DNA from: Mangrovibacillus cuniculi
Lineage (GTDB): Bacteria > Bacillota > Bacilli > Bacillales > R1DC41
Direction of reading: 5' to 3'
DNA length: 64,000 nucleotides
Assembly: GCF_015482585.1 (NCBI RefSeq)
Contig: NZ_CP049742.1
Span: 2,511,001 to 2,575,000 of the forward strand
The translations under genes and the position numbers were made by a program. Shown piece after piece: positions 44,516 through 53,895 of the stretch (its first letter is position 1; every line of letters begins with the position of its first letter). Below the pieces are notes generated by a model, which worked only from the letters and a program-made list of their open reading frames with translations, ran no database searches and had not been told where the DNA came from.

Positions 44516-45958
44516 ATGCTCGGTGATTCCATGATTTTCTTAGCAGGACTAATCTTACTAATCGGAGTTCTAACCACGAAATTCTCAAATAAAATTGGCG
44601 TTCCCTCTCTAATTCTCTTCTTAGCAGTAGGTATGTTCCTCTCGCAATTTTATTACTTTGATAATGCACAAATCTCTCAAGTTGTAGGTATTTTTGCACT
44701 GATTGTTATTCTCTTCGAAGGTGGGCTACAGACAAAATGGCGTGAAGTAAAACCTGTTATAGCACCTTCGTTATCTTTAGCTACAATTGGCGTACTATTA
44801 ACGGCTAGCATCGTTGGAATAGCTGCCAAGTTTATATTAGATCTATCCTGGCTAGAAGGTTTACTAATTGGGGCCATTGTTGGTTCTACAGATGCTGCTG
44901 CTGTATTCGCTGCGATTGGAAGTAAAAATATCCGCCCCCGTCTAGCATCTACTTTAGAGGCAGAATCAGGAACGAACGATCCCATGGCCGTTTTCCTGAC
45001 TATATCTTTAATTGAGCTCATACAATTCCCGGAACTTTCTGCTTGGGCTCTTTTGTGGGACTTTGTCTTACAAATGGGGCTAGGTACATTATTTGGCTTA
45101 CTAACTGGTGTTGGAGCTGTTTGGGCTTTAAATAAAATCAACTTAGATTCATCCGGCTTATATCCAATTTTCGCATTAGGTTGCGCCGTATTTACCTATG
45201 GCGTAACTGCATTACTTGGGGGAAGTGGCTTACTCGCGGTATACTTAATGGCTGTATTTATCGGTAATCGCGACATTGCTTATAGACATTCTATATTCCG
45301 CTTTAACGAAGGTTTTGCTTGGATGATGCAGATTGTCATGTTTATCATTCTAGGACTACTTGTTTTCGTCGACGAGCTAATTTATATTGCTTGGCAAGGT
45401 ATCTTACTTTCTATCATCTTAATGCTGGTTGCAAGACCAGTAGGCGTGTTCATCAGTATGATACGTAGTAAGTTTTCTCTAAAGGAAAAAACGTTTATTG
45501 CCTGGTCCGGTCTTAAAGGGGCTGTCCCAATCGTACTCGCAACTTACCCTCTTCTTGCAGGTGTAGAAAATAGTGCTTTAATCTTTAACGTAGTATTTTT
45601 CGTTGTGCTAACGTCTGCTTTAATTCAAGGAGCAACCATTTCCAAGTTAGCTGACAAACTGGGACTGGCAGGAGCCGATAAAGTAGTCCCTCCCCATTCC
45701 ATGGAGCTTGTTTCTATGGGGAAAACAAATACAGATATGATGGAGATACAGGTGAAAAAAGATTCACCTGTTATATCAAAGAACTTACAGTCGATTATCT
45801 TGCCAGAAGAAACACTAATTACGGCAATCATCCGAGGAGACTGTGTTGTTACACCTCGCGGCAATACCGTTATTGAAGAAGACGACATTTTATATGTACT
45901 TGTCCCAAAGAAGTTAAGAGAACGAACAAAAATACTACTTCAAGGAAACGAGGAGTAA
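44516..45958 (+). CDS. Potassium/proton antiporter (CPA1 family) with TrkA-C domain
   Basis: Cation/proton exchanger of about 12-13 helices. IGAIVGSTDAAAVFA near residue 118 and AESGTNDPMAVFL near 150 are the conserved transport motifs. A cytoplasmic TrkA-C domain fills the last 85 residues (MMEIQVKKDSPVISKNLQSI to VLVPKKLRER), as in CvrA/NhaP2 proteins. The frame opens at 44,432 inside the hairpin, but the ATG at 44,516 after AAAGGAGAC is the start; this gives 480 residues. Confidence 0.92.
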   Translation: MLGDSMIFLAGLILLIGVLTTKFSNKIGVPSLILFLAVGMFLSQFYYFDNAQISQVVGIFALIVILFEGGLQTKWREVKPVIAPSLSLATIGVLLTASIVGIAAKFILDLSWLEGLLIGAIVGSTDAAAVFAAIGSKNIRPRLASTLEAESGTNDPMAVFLTISLIELIQFPELSAWALLWDFVLQMGLGTLFGLLTGVGAVWALNKINLDSSGLYPIFALGCAVFTYGVTALLGGSGLLAVYLMAVFIGNRDIAYRHSIFRFNEGFAWMMQIVMFIILGLLVFVDELIYIAWQGILLSIILMLVARPVGVFISMIRSKFSLKEKTFIAWSGLKGAVPIVLATYPLLAGVENSALIFNVVFFVVLTSALIQGATISKLADKLGLAGADKVVPPHSMELVSMGKTNTDMMEIQVKKDSPVISKNLQSIILPEETLITAIIRGDCVVTPRGNTVIEEDDILYVLVPKKLRERTKILLQGNEE

Positions 45959-45968
45959 AGTGATTAGC

Positions 45969-46024
45969 AAAAAAACAGATGCCCTAAAAAGTTCCACTGA
46001 GAACTTTCCGAGCATCTGTTTTTT
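45969..46024. terminator. Bidirectional terminator between the antiporter gene and tdh
   Basis: AAAAAACAGATGC pairs with GCATCTGTTTTTT and encloses a second stem, AAAGTTC with GAACTTT. It ends both convergent transcripts. Confidence 0.88.
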
Positions 46025-46973
46025 ATTTACCTAATTTCACTTTTAATTTCTCCAACATATCAACAGTCATCGTTTCTAAACTATAAGTTGGGTTGAAGCC
46101 CCACTCTTGCTTAGCAGCAGATGCGTCGATGGAGTTTGGCCAACTCTCTGCAATTCCTTGACGAATTGGGTCCACATGATAAGAAAGCTCAAACGTAGGA
46201 ATGTGCTTCCTAATCTCCGCCGCAACCATTTCTGGCTCCATACTCATTGCCGTTACGTTGAAAGAATTACGGTGCACTAGTTTAGTAGGGTCTGCTTCCA
46301 TTAAATCAATAATTGCTTGAATCGCATCTGGCATATACATCATATCCATGTACGTGCCTTTATTAATAAAGGAAGTATAGGCACCCTCTTCTATCGCTTT
46401 GTAATAGATATCTACTGCATAATCCGTTGTTCCGCCACCTGGTAACACTTCATAGGAGATTAATCCCGGGAAACGAAGGCCACGAGTATCTAACCCAAAC
46501 TTATGAAAGTAGTAGTCTCCTAGCAATTCTCCAGATACTTTGTTTACCCCATACATCGTAGTTGGACGTTGGATCGTATCTTGCGGTGTGCCATCTTTAG
46601 GCGTGGACGGACCAAACGCTCCTATAGAACTTGGCGTAAAGAATTGCATATTTTGCTCTTTTGAAACTTCTAGTGCATTCATTAATCCACCCATATTTAA
46701 GTTCCATGCTAGTAGTGGATTCGCTTCTGCCGTTGCAGAAAGTAGCGCAGCTAAATGGATCATGGTATCAGCACCATGACCTTTAGCTAGAGCTGCCATA
46801 CGCTCGCCGTCCATAACGTCCAACACTTCAAATGGTCCTTCTTGTGTAACTGGATGGTCAATGTGACGTATATCTGTTGCCAGAACATTGTCCGCACCGT
46901 ACTGCTTTCTCATTGCTGTGACAAGCTCGGAACCGATTTGGCCGAGCGCTCCTGTTACTATTACCTTTTTCAT
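46023..46973 (-). CDS. tdh: L-threonine 3-dehydrogenase, short-chain (SDR) type
   Basis: NAD-dependent oxidation of L-threonine to 2-amino-3-ketobutyrate. It is an extended SDR with [11 protein letters not shown] at residues 7-17, the catalytic YGVNKVSGE motif (Tyr and Lys) near 140, and GLRFPGLIS. It is distinct from the zinc-dependent MDR-type enzyme of E. coli. The start was moved to the ATG at 46,973 after AGGAGGAATT, giving 316 residues. It follows kbl, which uses its unstable product. Confidence 0.92.
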   Translation of the reverse strand: MKKVIVTGALGQIGSELVTAMRKQYGADNVLATDIRHIDHPVTQEGPFEVLDVMDGERMAALAKGHGADTMIHLAALLSATAEANPLLAWNLNMGGLMNALEVSKEQNMQFFTPSSIGAFGPSTPKDGTPQDTIQRPTTMYGVNKVSGELLGDYYFHKFGLDTRGLRFPGLISYEVLPGGGTTDYAVDIYYKAIEEGAYTSFINKGTYMDMMYMPDAIQAIIDLMEADPTKLVHRNSFNVTAMSMEPEMVAAEIRKHIPTFELSYHVDPIRQGIAESWPNSIDASAAKQEWGFNPTYSLETMTVDMLEKLKVKLGK

Positions 46974-47014
46974 GTGTAAAATTCCTCCTATCCAAACCAG
47001 TTCCAAGTAAAATC

Positions 47015-48205
47015 TTATATTATCTCTAACTCTTTACCGACCTTTTCATATATAGCTAATGCTTCATCTAGCATTTCTTTTGTGTGTGCCGCTGTTGGCA
47101 TGTTTCTTACGCGTCCAGTACCTTTTGGAACAGTTGGGAAGACGATGGATTTTGCATAAACGCCTTCCTCATTCAGACGCTTACTAAACAATTGTGTCTT
47201 CGCTTCATCACCAATAATACATGGTGTAATTGGCGTTTCACTATCTCCAATGTTGAACCCTAGCTTTTTCAATCCAGCTTTTAGGTAGTCACCATTCTCC
47301 CAAAGTTTATCATGTAATTCTGTGCTTTCCATTAACATATGAATCGCTTCTCTTGCTGCTCGGACATCTGCAGGAGTAAGAGAAGTAGAGAATAAGAATG
47401 GACGAGAACGAACTTTTAACCAGTCAATTAGGTTTTGTGTTCCAGCTACATAACCACCAACTACTCCAATCGCTTTAGAAAGGGTACCAATTTGGAAGTC
47501 TACTTCATCTTGAAGCCCAAAGTGTTTTACCGTTCCAGCACCTTTTCCAGTAACCCCAGAACCATGTGCATCATCTACATATGTCATAATGTCAAATTCT
47601 TTTGCAATTTTCACGATTTCAGGTAACTTTGCGATATCTCCATCCATAGAGAAAACGCCATCTGTAATAACCATAATTTTATTATATTGACCAGATTCTT
47701 TTGCTTCTTTTGCTTTTTGACGAAGATCTTCCATATCTGAGTGATTGAAACGGATTACTTTCGCTTTTGATAGACGACAACCATCAATGATGGATGCATG
47801 GTTTAACTCATCAGATAGAATGGCATCATTTTTATCCATCACAGCAGAAATGGCAGCCATATTACAGTTAAAACCTGACTGATAGGCAATTGCGGCTTCT
47901 GTACCTTTAAATTTTGCAATAGCTTCTTCCAATTCCACGTGTAAAGATAACGTACCATTAATTGTACGTACCGCTCCGGCTCCTACTCCCCACTCATCTA
48001 TCGCCTCTTTAGCAACTTTTCGAAGTCGATCATGCGTTGCAAGACCTAGGTAATTGTTAGAAGAAAGGTTGATTAACTCTCTTCCTCCGATTCGGATTTT
48101 TGGACCATTTGGACTTTCGATTGGGTCAATTTCATTATATATCCCTTGATCTTTTAACGCTTGCACATTTTCTTGTAAAAATTGATCTAGTAAATGACTT
48201 CCCAT
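47015..48205 (-). CDS. kbl: Glycine C-acetyltransferase (2-amino-3-ketobutyrate CoA ligase)
   Basis: PLP enzyme of the alpha-oxoamine synthase family that cleaves 2-amino-3-ketobutyrate with CoA to glycine and acetyl-CoA. [13 protein letters not shown] is near residue 47, [10 protein letters not shown] near 207, and the PLP Lys lies in [13 protein letters not shown] near 243. Length is 396. AAAGGGTGG precedes the ATG. With tdh it forms a threonine degradation operon. A KBL-like protein could also be BioF-like, but the tdh linkage decides. Confidence 0.95.
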   Translation of the reverse strand: MGSHLLDQFLQENVQALKDQGIYNEIDPIESPNGPKIRIGGRELINLSSNNYLGLATHDRLRKVAKEAIDEWGVGAGAVRTINGTLSLHVELEEAIAKFKGTEAAIAYQSGFNCNMAAISAVMDKNDAILSDELNHASIIDGCRLSKAKVIRFNHSDMEDLRQKAKEAKESGQYNKIMVITDGVFSMDGDIAKLPEIVKIAKEFDIMTYVDDAHGSGVTGKGAGTVKHFGLQDEVDFQIGTLSKAIGVVGGYVAGTQNLIDWLKVRSRPFLFSTSLTPADVRAAREAIHMLMESTELHDKLWENGDYLKAGLKKLGFNIGDSETPITPCIIGDEAKTQLFSKRLNEEGVYAKSIVFPTVPKGTGRVRNMPTAAHTKEMLDEALAIYEKVGKELEII

Positions 48206-48283
48206 GAACTACCACCCTTTCTCAACATGTATACAACTGTCCTCCTCAAAAAGACAGAAGATATTTACGAATACTATGCATTT

Positions 48284-48312
48284 ATCATACATAAAATACT
48301 TCTATTTGTCAT
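48284..48312 (-). promoter_or_regulatory. Promoter of kbl-tdh
   Basis: ATGACA (48,307-48,312) and TATGAT (48,284-48,289) are 17 bp apart on the minus strand, each five of six to consensus. The rest of the 344-bp divergent region shows no clear operator. Confidence 0.55.
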
Positions 48313-48549
48313 GTATTCCACCCCGTGTGTACAGTAATTCACAATATGAGCATGCATAGTACCACAGTGAGCTGTATGTACTACTTTTCTCATAATCCCA
48401 TGAAACATGAGCAACATCCGTGCAACCCAAGTTACATTCCTGTACAATCCTACTGTTGTTCATCAATAGATTTCCCAAAAATGCTTAAGCTTTACTTTTC
48501 GTAGAAATTTATTTCTTTGTATAAACTAAAAACAACGAAAGGATTGATT

Positions 48550-49932
48550 ATGATGGAAGACCATCCCTACGAACATCCTGTGCTCTCGTTGGCAGAACAA
48601 AAGCGAGTTGTCATACTTATTAGTTCCGTCTTAGCTTTCGCTGTTGTGAATGGAACCATGTTTAATGTTGCTATTCCTGATATTGCTGCTACGTTTAAAC
48701 TAGATCCCTCTGAGGTTAGTTGGGTTTTAACCAGTTATATTTTAGTTTTCGCTATAGGCTCTCTACTGTATGGAAAGTTAGCAGATATTTATCCTATTAG
48801 GAGAATTTATTCTATTGGTATTAGTTTGTTTGCTATAGGAGCTTTCTTAGGGTTCCTAGCCCCAAACTATCCTACACTACTTGCAGCTCGTCTCATTCAA
48901 GCAACAGGTGGTGCAGCTATTCCAGCTATGGCTTTTTTAGTGCCTGCTCGATTTGTCCAGCAAAATAGAGGAAAAGTTTTTGCAGTCATCTCTTCTACCG
49001 TAGCTTTTGCCTCTGGAGTGGGTCCTATTATTGGTGGAGTAATTGGAGGCTTATTAAACTGGAGATTCCTTTTTATCTTATCTATGTTATCCGCTCTTGC
49101 AATCCCACTTGTTTTAAAATGGATTCCAAAAGAAGAGAAACGAGAAGGAAAAATTGATTGGATTGGAGCTTTCTTAGTTTCTGTCCTTATCGCTAATTTG
49201 TTAGGGTTTATCACCACATTTAACTGGTGGTTCCTAGTTATTTCTGTGACGTTTACTACCTTATTTATCTGGAGAATTGTCAAAGTATCTAATCCATTTA
49301 TCGATCCATTTTTATTAAAAGACCGTTCATATGTCTCGTTAATCGGCACGAGCTTCTTAGGGACAACATGTCTTTTCGGATTAATCTTTGTTTTGCCGAT
49401 TATGCTACGCGATTTAAACACCTTATCTACTTTAGAAATTGGGTTTATTCTATTCCCTGGTGCAATTCTATCTGGGTTTATGGGTCAAGTTGGAGGACGT
49501 CTAATAGAAACAAAGGGTTCACCTTTTGTGGTGACTGTAGCTTTATCCTTAGTGACGGCAGGGACTTTCCTAATTTCTAGCTTCGTTGGACAGACGGCAT
49601 ATTGGCTAATCCCATGTTTAATCGTTGCCTATCTAGGTTTTCCTTTAATACAAAGTTCAACGGCCGACCTTCTGACCAACCAGCTATCCTCTAAAGATGT
49701 TGGGGTAGGAATGGGCTTATTTAACCTCTTTAACTTTATGGCTGGAGCATTCGCGGCTGCAATCTTTGGTCGTTTACTGGATTTACAAGAGAACAGCATT
49801 CAGTTCAATCCATTAACAGCAGCTTCCCCAGTAAATGCCTTATACAGTAATTTATATTTAGGGTTAAGTATTTTAGCTATCCTTTCCATCATCTTGTTTA
49901 AGGTGGGTGTACGGGTGAAAGAGACCAACTAG
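48550..49932 (+). CDS. MFS transporter, 14-helix DHA2 type
   Basis: Proton-coupled efflux protein with about 14 membrane helices. Motif A-like GKLADIYPIRR is near residue 80, and motif C-like SGVGPIIGGVIGG near 156. The arrangement is that of TetL/Smr-type drug exporters, but the substrate is not readable. The start is the ATG at 48,550 after GAAAGGATTG, not the earlier ATG at 48,517. Its stop codon abuts the stop codon of the convergent ilvE-like gene with no base between. Confidence 0.88.
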   Translation: MMEDHPYEHPVLSLAEQKRVVILISSVLAFAVVNGTMFNVAIPDIAATFKLDPSEVSWVLTSYILVFAIGSLLYGKLADIYPIRRIYSIGISLFAIGAFLGFLAPNYPTLLAARLIQATGGAAIPAMAFLVPARFVQQNRGKVFAVISSTVAFASGVGPIIGGVIGGLLNWRFLFILSMLSALAIPLVLKWIPKEEKREGKIDWIGAFLVSVLIANLLGFITTFNWWFLVISVTFTTLFIWRIVKVSNPFIDPFLLKDRSYVSLIGTSFLGTTCLFGLIFVLPIMLRDLNTLSTLEIGFILFPGAILSGFMGQVGGRLIETKGSPFVVTVALSLVTAGTFLISSFVGQTAYWLIPCLIVAYLGFPLIQSSTADLLTNQLSSKDVGVGMGLFNLFNFMAGAFAAAIFGRLLDLQENSIQFNPLTAASPVNALYSNLYLGLSILAILSIILFKVGVRVKETN

Positions 49933-50796
49933 TTATTTTCGGTACACCAAACGTAAATAATCTTCCTTTAGCAGCTTGGTAACTGGTCCAATATGACCGG
50001 TTCCAAGCTTTCTTTGATCTATCGAAAAAATCGGCTTTATCTCAATCGCTGTACCGGTGTAGAAAGCTTCATCAAATTGATATACGTAACTCCTTGGGAC
50101 ACTTTTTTCCTTTACGATTAAACCTCTTGCCAGCGCAAGATCCATAACAGTTGCTCGTGTAATTCCAGCAAGAATTCCGTCTGATATAGGAGGAGTATAT
50201 AGCTCGTTTCCTTTCACAAAAAACACATTAGCACCTGAGCCTTCACTAATCATGCCTTGATCATTTAAAAGTAGTGCATCGTCATACCCATTTTGAACTG
50301 CTTCTGTTGCTGCTAACCCAAGAGTTAGATAGTGAGATGTTAGTTTTATATGTAATGGAAATGACTGTGGTGATGGTCTTGTCCAGGTGGATATCTGAAC
50401 ATCTAAACCTTCCTTTATTGTATAAACAGGATCAGTTAGGTAGATAATGATTTGTTGTCCAACTTCACTAATAAGTGGGCGAATAGTCTGTACTGATTTT
50501 AAAGCGACAGGCCGTATATATATATTTTGTCGAACGTTATTCTTCCATAATAATTCTTGTATGATGCTCACAAGTTCATCCATGCTCTCTCGAAACTCCA
50601 TGTTAAGAATCTTTGCCCCTTCTACCCATCTAGTTATATGGTCTTCAAGTCGAAAGATAGACAATTGTTCACGATCTTCTAACCAATAAGCACGAATACC
50701 TTCAAAGATACCTAGACCATATTGCACCCCCTTACTTTGTGCAAAGACAACCGGTTGGTCATCTTTTACCCACTTGCCATCTACATACATCCACAT
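49933..50796 (-). CDS. ilvE: Branched-chain amino acid aminotransferase (PLP fold type IV)
   Basis: Transaminates leucine, isoleucine and valine or makes them from 2-oxoacids. YGLGIFEGIRAY is near residue 27, the PLP Lys probably in HIKLTSHYL near 150, EGSGANVFFV near 187 and GITRATVMDLA near 213. It is 287 residues, close to family length, though HIKLTSHYL differs from the usual AKVSGNYLN-like context. D-amino-acid or aminodeoxychorismate enzymes share the fold, so the exact substrate should be treated as likely, not certain. Confidence 0.82.
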   Translation of the reverse strand: MWMYVDGKWVKDDQPVVFAQSKGVQYGLGIFEGIRAYWLEDREQLSIFRLEDHITRWVEGAKILNMEFRESMDELVSIIQELLWKNNVRQNIYIRPVALKSVQTIRPLISEVGQQIIIYLTDPVYTIKEGLDVQISTWTRPSPQSFPLHIKLTSHYLTLGLAATEAVQNGYDDALLLNDQGMISEGSGANVFFVKGNELYTPPISDGILAGITRATVMDLALARGLIVKEKSVPRSYVYQFDEAFYTGTAIEIKPIFSIDQRKLGTGHIGPVTKLLKEDYLRLVYRK

Positions 50797-50880
50797 ATCT
50801 CCACTCTCCTTTTACCTATATTTATATGTAGAGAGAGAAAAATTCTTTATCGAAAAATATATGGAAGAAAAGATTGATAT

Positions 50881-50894
50881 TGAAAGCGTTTTAT
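50881..50894. promoter_or_regulatory. cre-like site upstream of the alpha-glucosidase gene
   Basis: TGAAAGCGTTTTAT fits 12 of 14 cre consensus positions. Confidence 0.5.
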
Positions 50895-50907
50895 CTTACA
50901 ATGTATA

Positions 50908-50921
50908 TGCAACCGATTGCA
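50908..50921. promoter_or_regulatory. LacI-type operator 1 upstream of the alpha-glucosidase gene
   Basis: TGCAACCGATTGCA is a CG-centred near-palindrome, a half-strength version of operator 2. Confidence 0.6.
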
Positions 50922-50956
50922 TTAAATGATTTTAGTGTAATTCATTAAATATATAA

Positions 50957-50976
50957 TTGTGCAAACGATTGCACAA
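50957..50976. promoter_or_regulatory. LacI-type operator 2 overlapping the alpha-glucosidase promoter
   Basis: TTGTGCAAACGATTGCACAA is an almost perfect palindrome (only the central A-C-G-A differs). It begins at the last base of a TATAAT -10 box (50,952-50,957). The same core, GTGCAATCGTTTGCA, occurs at the PTS promoter at 57,116-57,133. Confidence 0.8.
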
Positions 50977-51010
50977 ACTCATAAAATAAGTATGTAAGGA
51001 GTGACTATCC

Positions 51011-52672
51011 ATGGAGAAAGTTTGGTGGAAAGAAGCAGTAGGTTATCAAATTTACCCTCGTAGTTTCCAAGATTCCAATGGGGACGGAATTGGAGATTTA
51101 CGCGGTATTATTAATCGTTTAGATTACGTAAAGGAATTAGGTGTAGATGTCATTTGGATCTGTCCGATGTATAAGTCTCCTAATGACGACAACGGATATG
51201 ATATTTCTGACTATCAAGATATTATGGAAGACTTCGGTAACATGCAGGACTTTGATGATTTATTAACAGAAGTTCATAAGCGCGACATGAAGCTAATCAT
51301 TGATCTAGTGTTAAACCATACATCTGATGAGCATCCTTGGTTCATTGAGTCTCGTGAATCAAAAGATAATCCGAAACGTGACTGGTATATTTGGAAAGAT
51401 GCAAAAGACGGTAAAGAGCCAAACAACTGGGAGAGTATCTTCAATGGCTCTGCTTGGCAATATGATGAAAAAACGGATCAGTACTATCTACATGTTTTCT
51501 CTACGAAACAACCAGACTTAAACTGGGAAAATGGTGAAGTGCGTGAAGCGCTATACGATACAGTAAACTGGTGGTTAGATAAGGGAATTGACGGATTCCG
51601 TATTGATGCTATTTCTCATATCAAAAAGCGTCCTGGTTTCCCTGACATGCCGAACCCTGATAAGAAGAAATATGTGTCTTCCTTTGACATGCATATGAAC
51701 CAAGAAGGCATTCATGAGTTCTTGGGTGAGTTTAAAGAAAAGACATACGCTAACTATGATGTTATGACTGTTGGAGAAGCAAATGGCGTTTCTATAGACG
51801 AAGCGGACCTTTGGGTAGGAGCAGAAAATGGTAAGATGGATATGATCTTCCAATTTGAGCACCTTGGACTATGGGATGTAGAAAGCGACCGCCAACTTGA
51901 CATCGTTGGTTTGAAGACTGTCTTAACAAGATGGCAAAAAGGCTTAGAAAATGCTGGCTGGAATGCATTATTTATTGAGAACCACGATAAGCCACGTGTT
52001 GTTTCTACTTGGGGTAATGACGGTCAGTACTGGAGAGAAAGTGCAACGAGTATGGCTGCAATGTACTTCTTAATGCAAGGTACTCCGTTCATTTATCAAG
52101 GACAAGAAATTGGTATGACAAACGTACAATTTGAATCTCTTGAAGATTATGATGATGTAGCAGTGAAAAACTTATACCGTGCGAAACTAGAAGACGGATT
52201 AAGCCACGAAGAAATCATGGATATCATCTGGGCTTCTTCTCGAGACAACAGTCGTACACCAATGCAGTGGTCAGCGGAAGCTAACGCAGGTTTCACAACA
52301 GGTACTCCTTGGATGAAACTAAATCCAAACTTTGTGGACATCAACGTAGAAGTACAAGAAAAAGACGAAAATTCTATCTTGAATTTCTATAAAAAGATGA
52401 TCCGCATCAAGAAAGAGAACGATATTTTCACGTATGGTGATTATGATCTAATCTTAGAAAAAGACGAGCAAATCTATGCTTACACTCGTACACTAGGCGA
52501 CCAAAAAATTGTAGTAATTGCCAATTTAACTGGTGAGCAAGCTACATTTGAAGAAGAAGGTTTTGCCTTATCTTCTGATAATCTTCTATTAAATAACTAT
52601 GAAGTGTCTAAGCATGAATATGCAACAACTCTTAAGCTTCAACCTTTTGAAGCTCGTGTTTACTTCGTATAA
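51011..52672 (+). CDS. malL: Alpha-glucosidase / oligo-1,6-glucosidase (GH13)
   Basis: Cytoplasmic GH13 enzyme of 553 residues that hydrolyses maltose, isomaltose or their phosphorylated or oligomeric forms. The four conserved regions are present: DLVLNHTS near 99, GFRIDAISHIKK near 195 (nucleophile Asp), VGEANG near 254 (Glu) and ENHDKPRVVS near 322. GTAAGGAGTG precedes the ATG. The operator shared with the PTS gene downstream suggests that the enzyme acts on the sugar that PTS imports. Confidence 0.93.
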   Translation: MEKVWWKEAVGYQIYPRSFQDSNGDGIGDLRGIINRLDYVKELGVDVIWICPMYKSPNDDNGYDISDYQDIMEDFGNMQDFDDLLTEVHKRDMKLIIDLVLNHTSDEHPWFIESRESKDNPKRDWYIWKDAKDGKEPNNWESIFNGSAWQYDEKTDQYYLHVFSTKQPDLNWENGEVREALYDTVNWWLDKGIDGFRIDAISHIKKRPGFPDMPNPDKKKYVSSFDMHMNQEGIHEFLGEFKEKTYANYDVMTVGEANGVSIDEADLWVGAENGKMDMIFQFEHLGLWDVESDRQLDIVGLKTVLTRWQKGLENAGWNALFIENHDKPRVVSTWGNDGQYWRESATSMAAMYFLMQGTPFIYQGQEIGMTNVQFESLEDYDDVAVKNLYRAKLEDGLSHEEIMDIIWASSRDNSRTPMQWSAEANAGFTTGTPWMKLNPNFVDINVEVQEKDENSILNFYKKMIRIKKENDIFTYGDYDLILEKDEQIYAYTRTLGDQKIVVIANLTGEQATFEEEGFALSSDNLLLNNYEVSKHEYATTLKLQPFEARVYFV

Positions 52673-52675
52673 GAT

Positions 52676-52710
52676 AAAAAGCCGTGATGAATATTTCATC
52701 TCGGCTTTTT
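52676..52710 (+). terminator. Intrinsic terminator after the alpha-glucosidase gene
   Basis: AAAAAGCCGTGATGA pairs with TCATCTCGGCTTTTT (one mismatch) and is followed by more T residues. Confidence 0.85.
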
Positions 52711-52948
52711 CTTATTAATGCATAGAGATCAGGTTAAACAAATGGCACTCTTTTCTTTTTTTCATGACTCCGTATACTGCTTCACGCCATAACAATTGTA
52801 AACAAAACGTAAAAATGTAAATTACTAAAATAGTTTTTAGATAAAATCAAGGATTCTTGACTTCAGCAATGATCTAACTATGTAGACGGTTGTTGGTTCC
52901 ATCACGATTCTTACTTCCATTCCCCTTATTTACTATCTTCATACACTT

Positions 52949-52980
52949 GTTACGAATTCTTAACTTTTGTTGGATATAAT
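52949..52980 (+). promoter_or_regulatory. Regulated promoter of the candidate small RNA
   Basis: TATAAT at 52,975-52,980 lies without a good -35 box. In that place is a 16-bp dyad GTTACGAATTCTTAAC (14 of 16 palindromic), a possible activator or repressor site. From 52,711 to 52,948 nothing else was identified. Confidence 0.45.
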
Positions 52981-52984
52981 AAAA

Positions 52985-53090
52985 TTGCAGGATCTAGTCA
53001 ACCCTGCAACCCTTTTATCCTACTACCCCTAGGATATCTTTTGCGTACAGCGGCCGTTTGATCTGGCACGGATCAAACGGTCCTTTTTGT
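52985..53090 (+). ncRNA. Candidate small regulatory RNA with exposed CCCC loop
   Basis: Three successive hairpins follow a TATAAT box by 4-5 bp. The first is TTGCAGG/CCTGCAA at 52,985-53,009. The second is ATCCTA/TAGGAT with loop CTACCCC at 53,017-53,035. The third is a strong terminator, GGCCGTTTGATC with GATCAAACGGTCC plus five T residues, to 53,088. There is no open frame with a ribosome-binding site. The C-rich loop could pair with Shine-Dalgarno sequences, as in RoxS/FsrA-type RNAs, but it is not recognisably either of those. Confidence 0.6.
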
Positions 53091-53150
53091 TACGTGACCA
53101 GTAACAACTCATCGTTAGCCACGTGATGTGGCTTGCTTTTAGATGAGTCT
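53086..53150 (+). repeat. Terminator-linked two-hairpin element, copy D
   Basis: It begins in the T-tract of the small-RNA terminator: hairpin GTTAC/GTAAC, then outer stem CTCATC/GATGAG enclosing AGCCAC-GTGAT-GTGGCT. It is the only copy on the plus strand. It ends two bases before the stop codon of the convergent HAD gene. Confidence 0.7.
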
Positions 53151-53152
53151 CC

Positions 53153-53800
53153 TCACTCCATTGCCTTTCGCAACTTCTCTAACGTAATCTCTCTAAAATC
53201 CTTCACATGTACATTCGCTCTACTTAAATGCTCCTCGTGACCAATTCCAACAGCAACCATAGAAGTATCCAAAATCCCCGTTAATCCCGCTTCACCATCT
53301 TCAAACGCAAAACAGTTTTCAGGTGCGATATTTATTGCTTTTGCAGCTGCAAGAAATATGTCAGGTGCTGGTTTTCCGTTTTGGACCTTTTTAGGATCAA
53401 TAATAGCTTGAAAAAGATGCTTAATCTGTAATTTCTCTAACACGTAATGCGCATTGGAACTAGAAGAAGCAAGCGCTATAGGATACCCTCGATCATAAAT
53501 AGCCAATAGAAATTCTTCTGCACCAGGAATCATGTTTTCTTTCGTTAAAGTAGAAAGGTATCGTTGATAGTATTGGTTCCTAACTTCACCAAGCGATTTT
53601 AGTTCTTCTTCTGAATAGGACTTATTGGAGCGTCTCGCTAACTCTTTCATTAGCGTCAGTCTAGGTACTCCTTGATAGCGATAGTTATCTTCTTCTGAAA
53701 AAGAGACTTCCATTCTATCTGTGATTTCTTTTGTAGCTAAATAATAGTAATGGACTGTGTCCACAAGAACTCCATCTAAATCAAAGATAAACCCGAACAT
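53153..53800 (-). CDS. Beta-phosphoglucomutase-like HAD enzyme
   Basis: HAD subfamily IA, 215 residues. Motif I FIFDLDGVLVDTVHYYYLA has the two Asp and the VDT cap signature of beta-phosphoglucomutases. Motif II is ALASSSSNA, motif III GKPAPDIF and motif IV FEDGEAGL. The start is the ATG at 53,800 after AAGGAGGG. Its place between the glucosidase and the alpha-glucoside PTS fits a role in beta-glucose-1-phosphate use, though no maltose phosphorylase gene is in view. Confidence 0.8.
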   Translation of the reverse strand: MFGFIFDLDGVLVDTVHYYYLATKEITDRMEVSFSEEDNYRYQGVPRLTLMKELARRSNKSYSEEELKSLGEVRNQYYQRYLSTLTKENMIPGAEEFLLAIYDRGYPIALASSSSNAHYVLEKLQIKHLFQAIIDPKKVQNGKPAPDIFLAAAKAINIAPENCFAFEDGEAGLTGILDTSMVAVGIGHEEHLSRANVHVKDFREITLEKLRKAME

Positions 53801-53895
53801 CTTGAACCCTCCTTCCACAAGAAATCTAGTATTTCTTTAAATTTAATTGTTTTATTATAACAAAAATATAGTAAGTGATAGATAAAGAAACCCAT

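Noticed and set aside
48206-48549. Riboswitch or T-box in the kbl upstream region
   Set aside because: No T-box sequence, specifier stem or terminator pair was found; only a plain promoter is supported.
52713-52790. 24-codon frame after the glucosidase terminator
   Set aside because: No ribosome-binding site and no conserved features; it precedes the small-RNA promoter.
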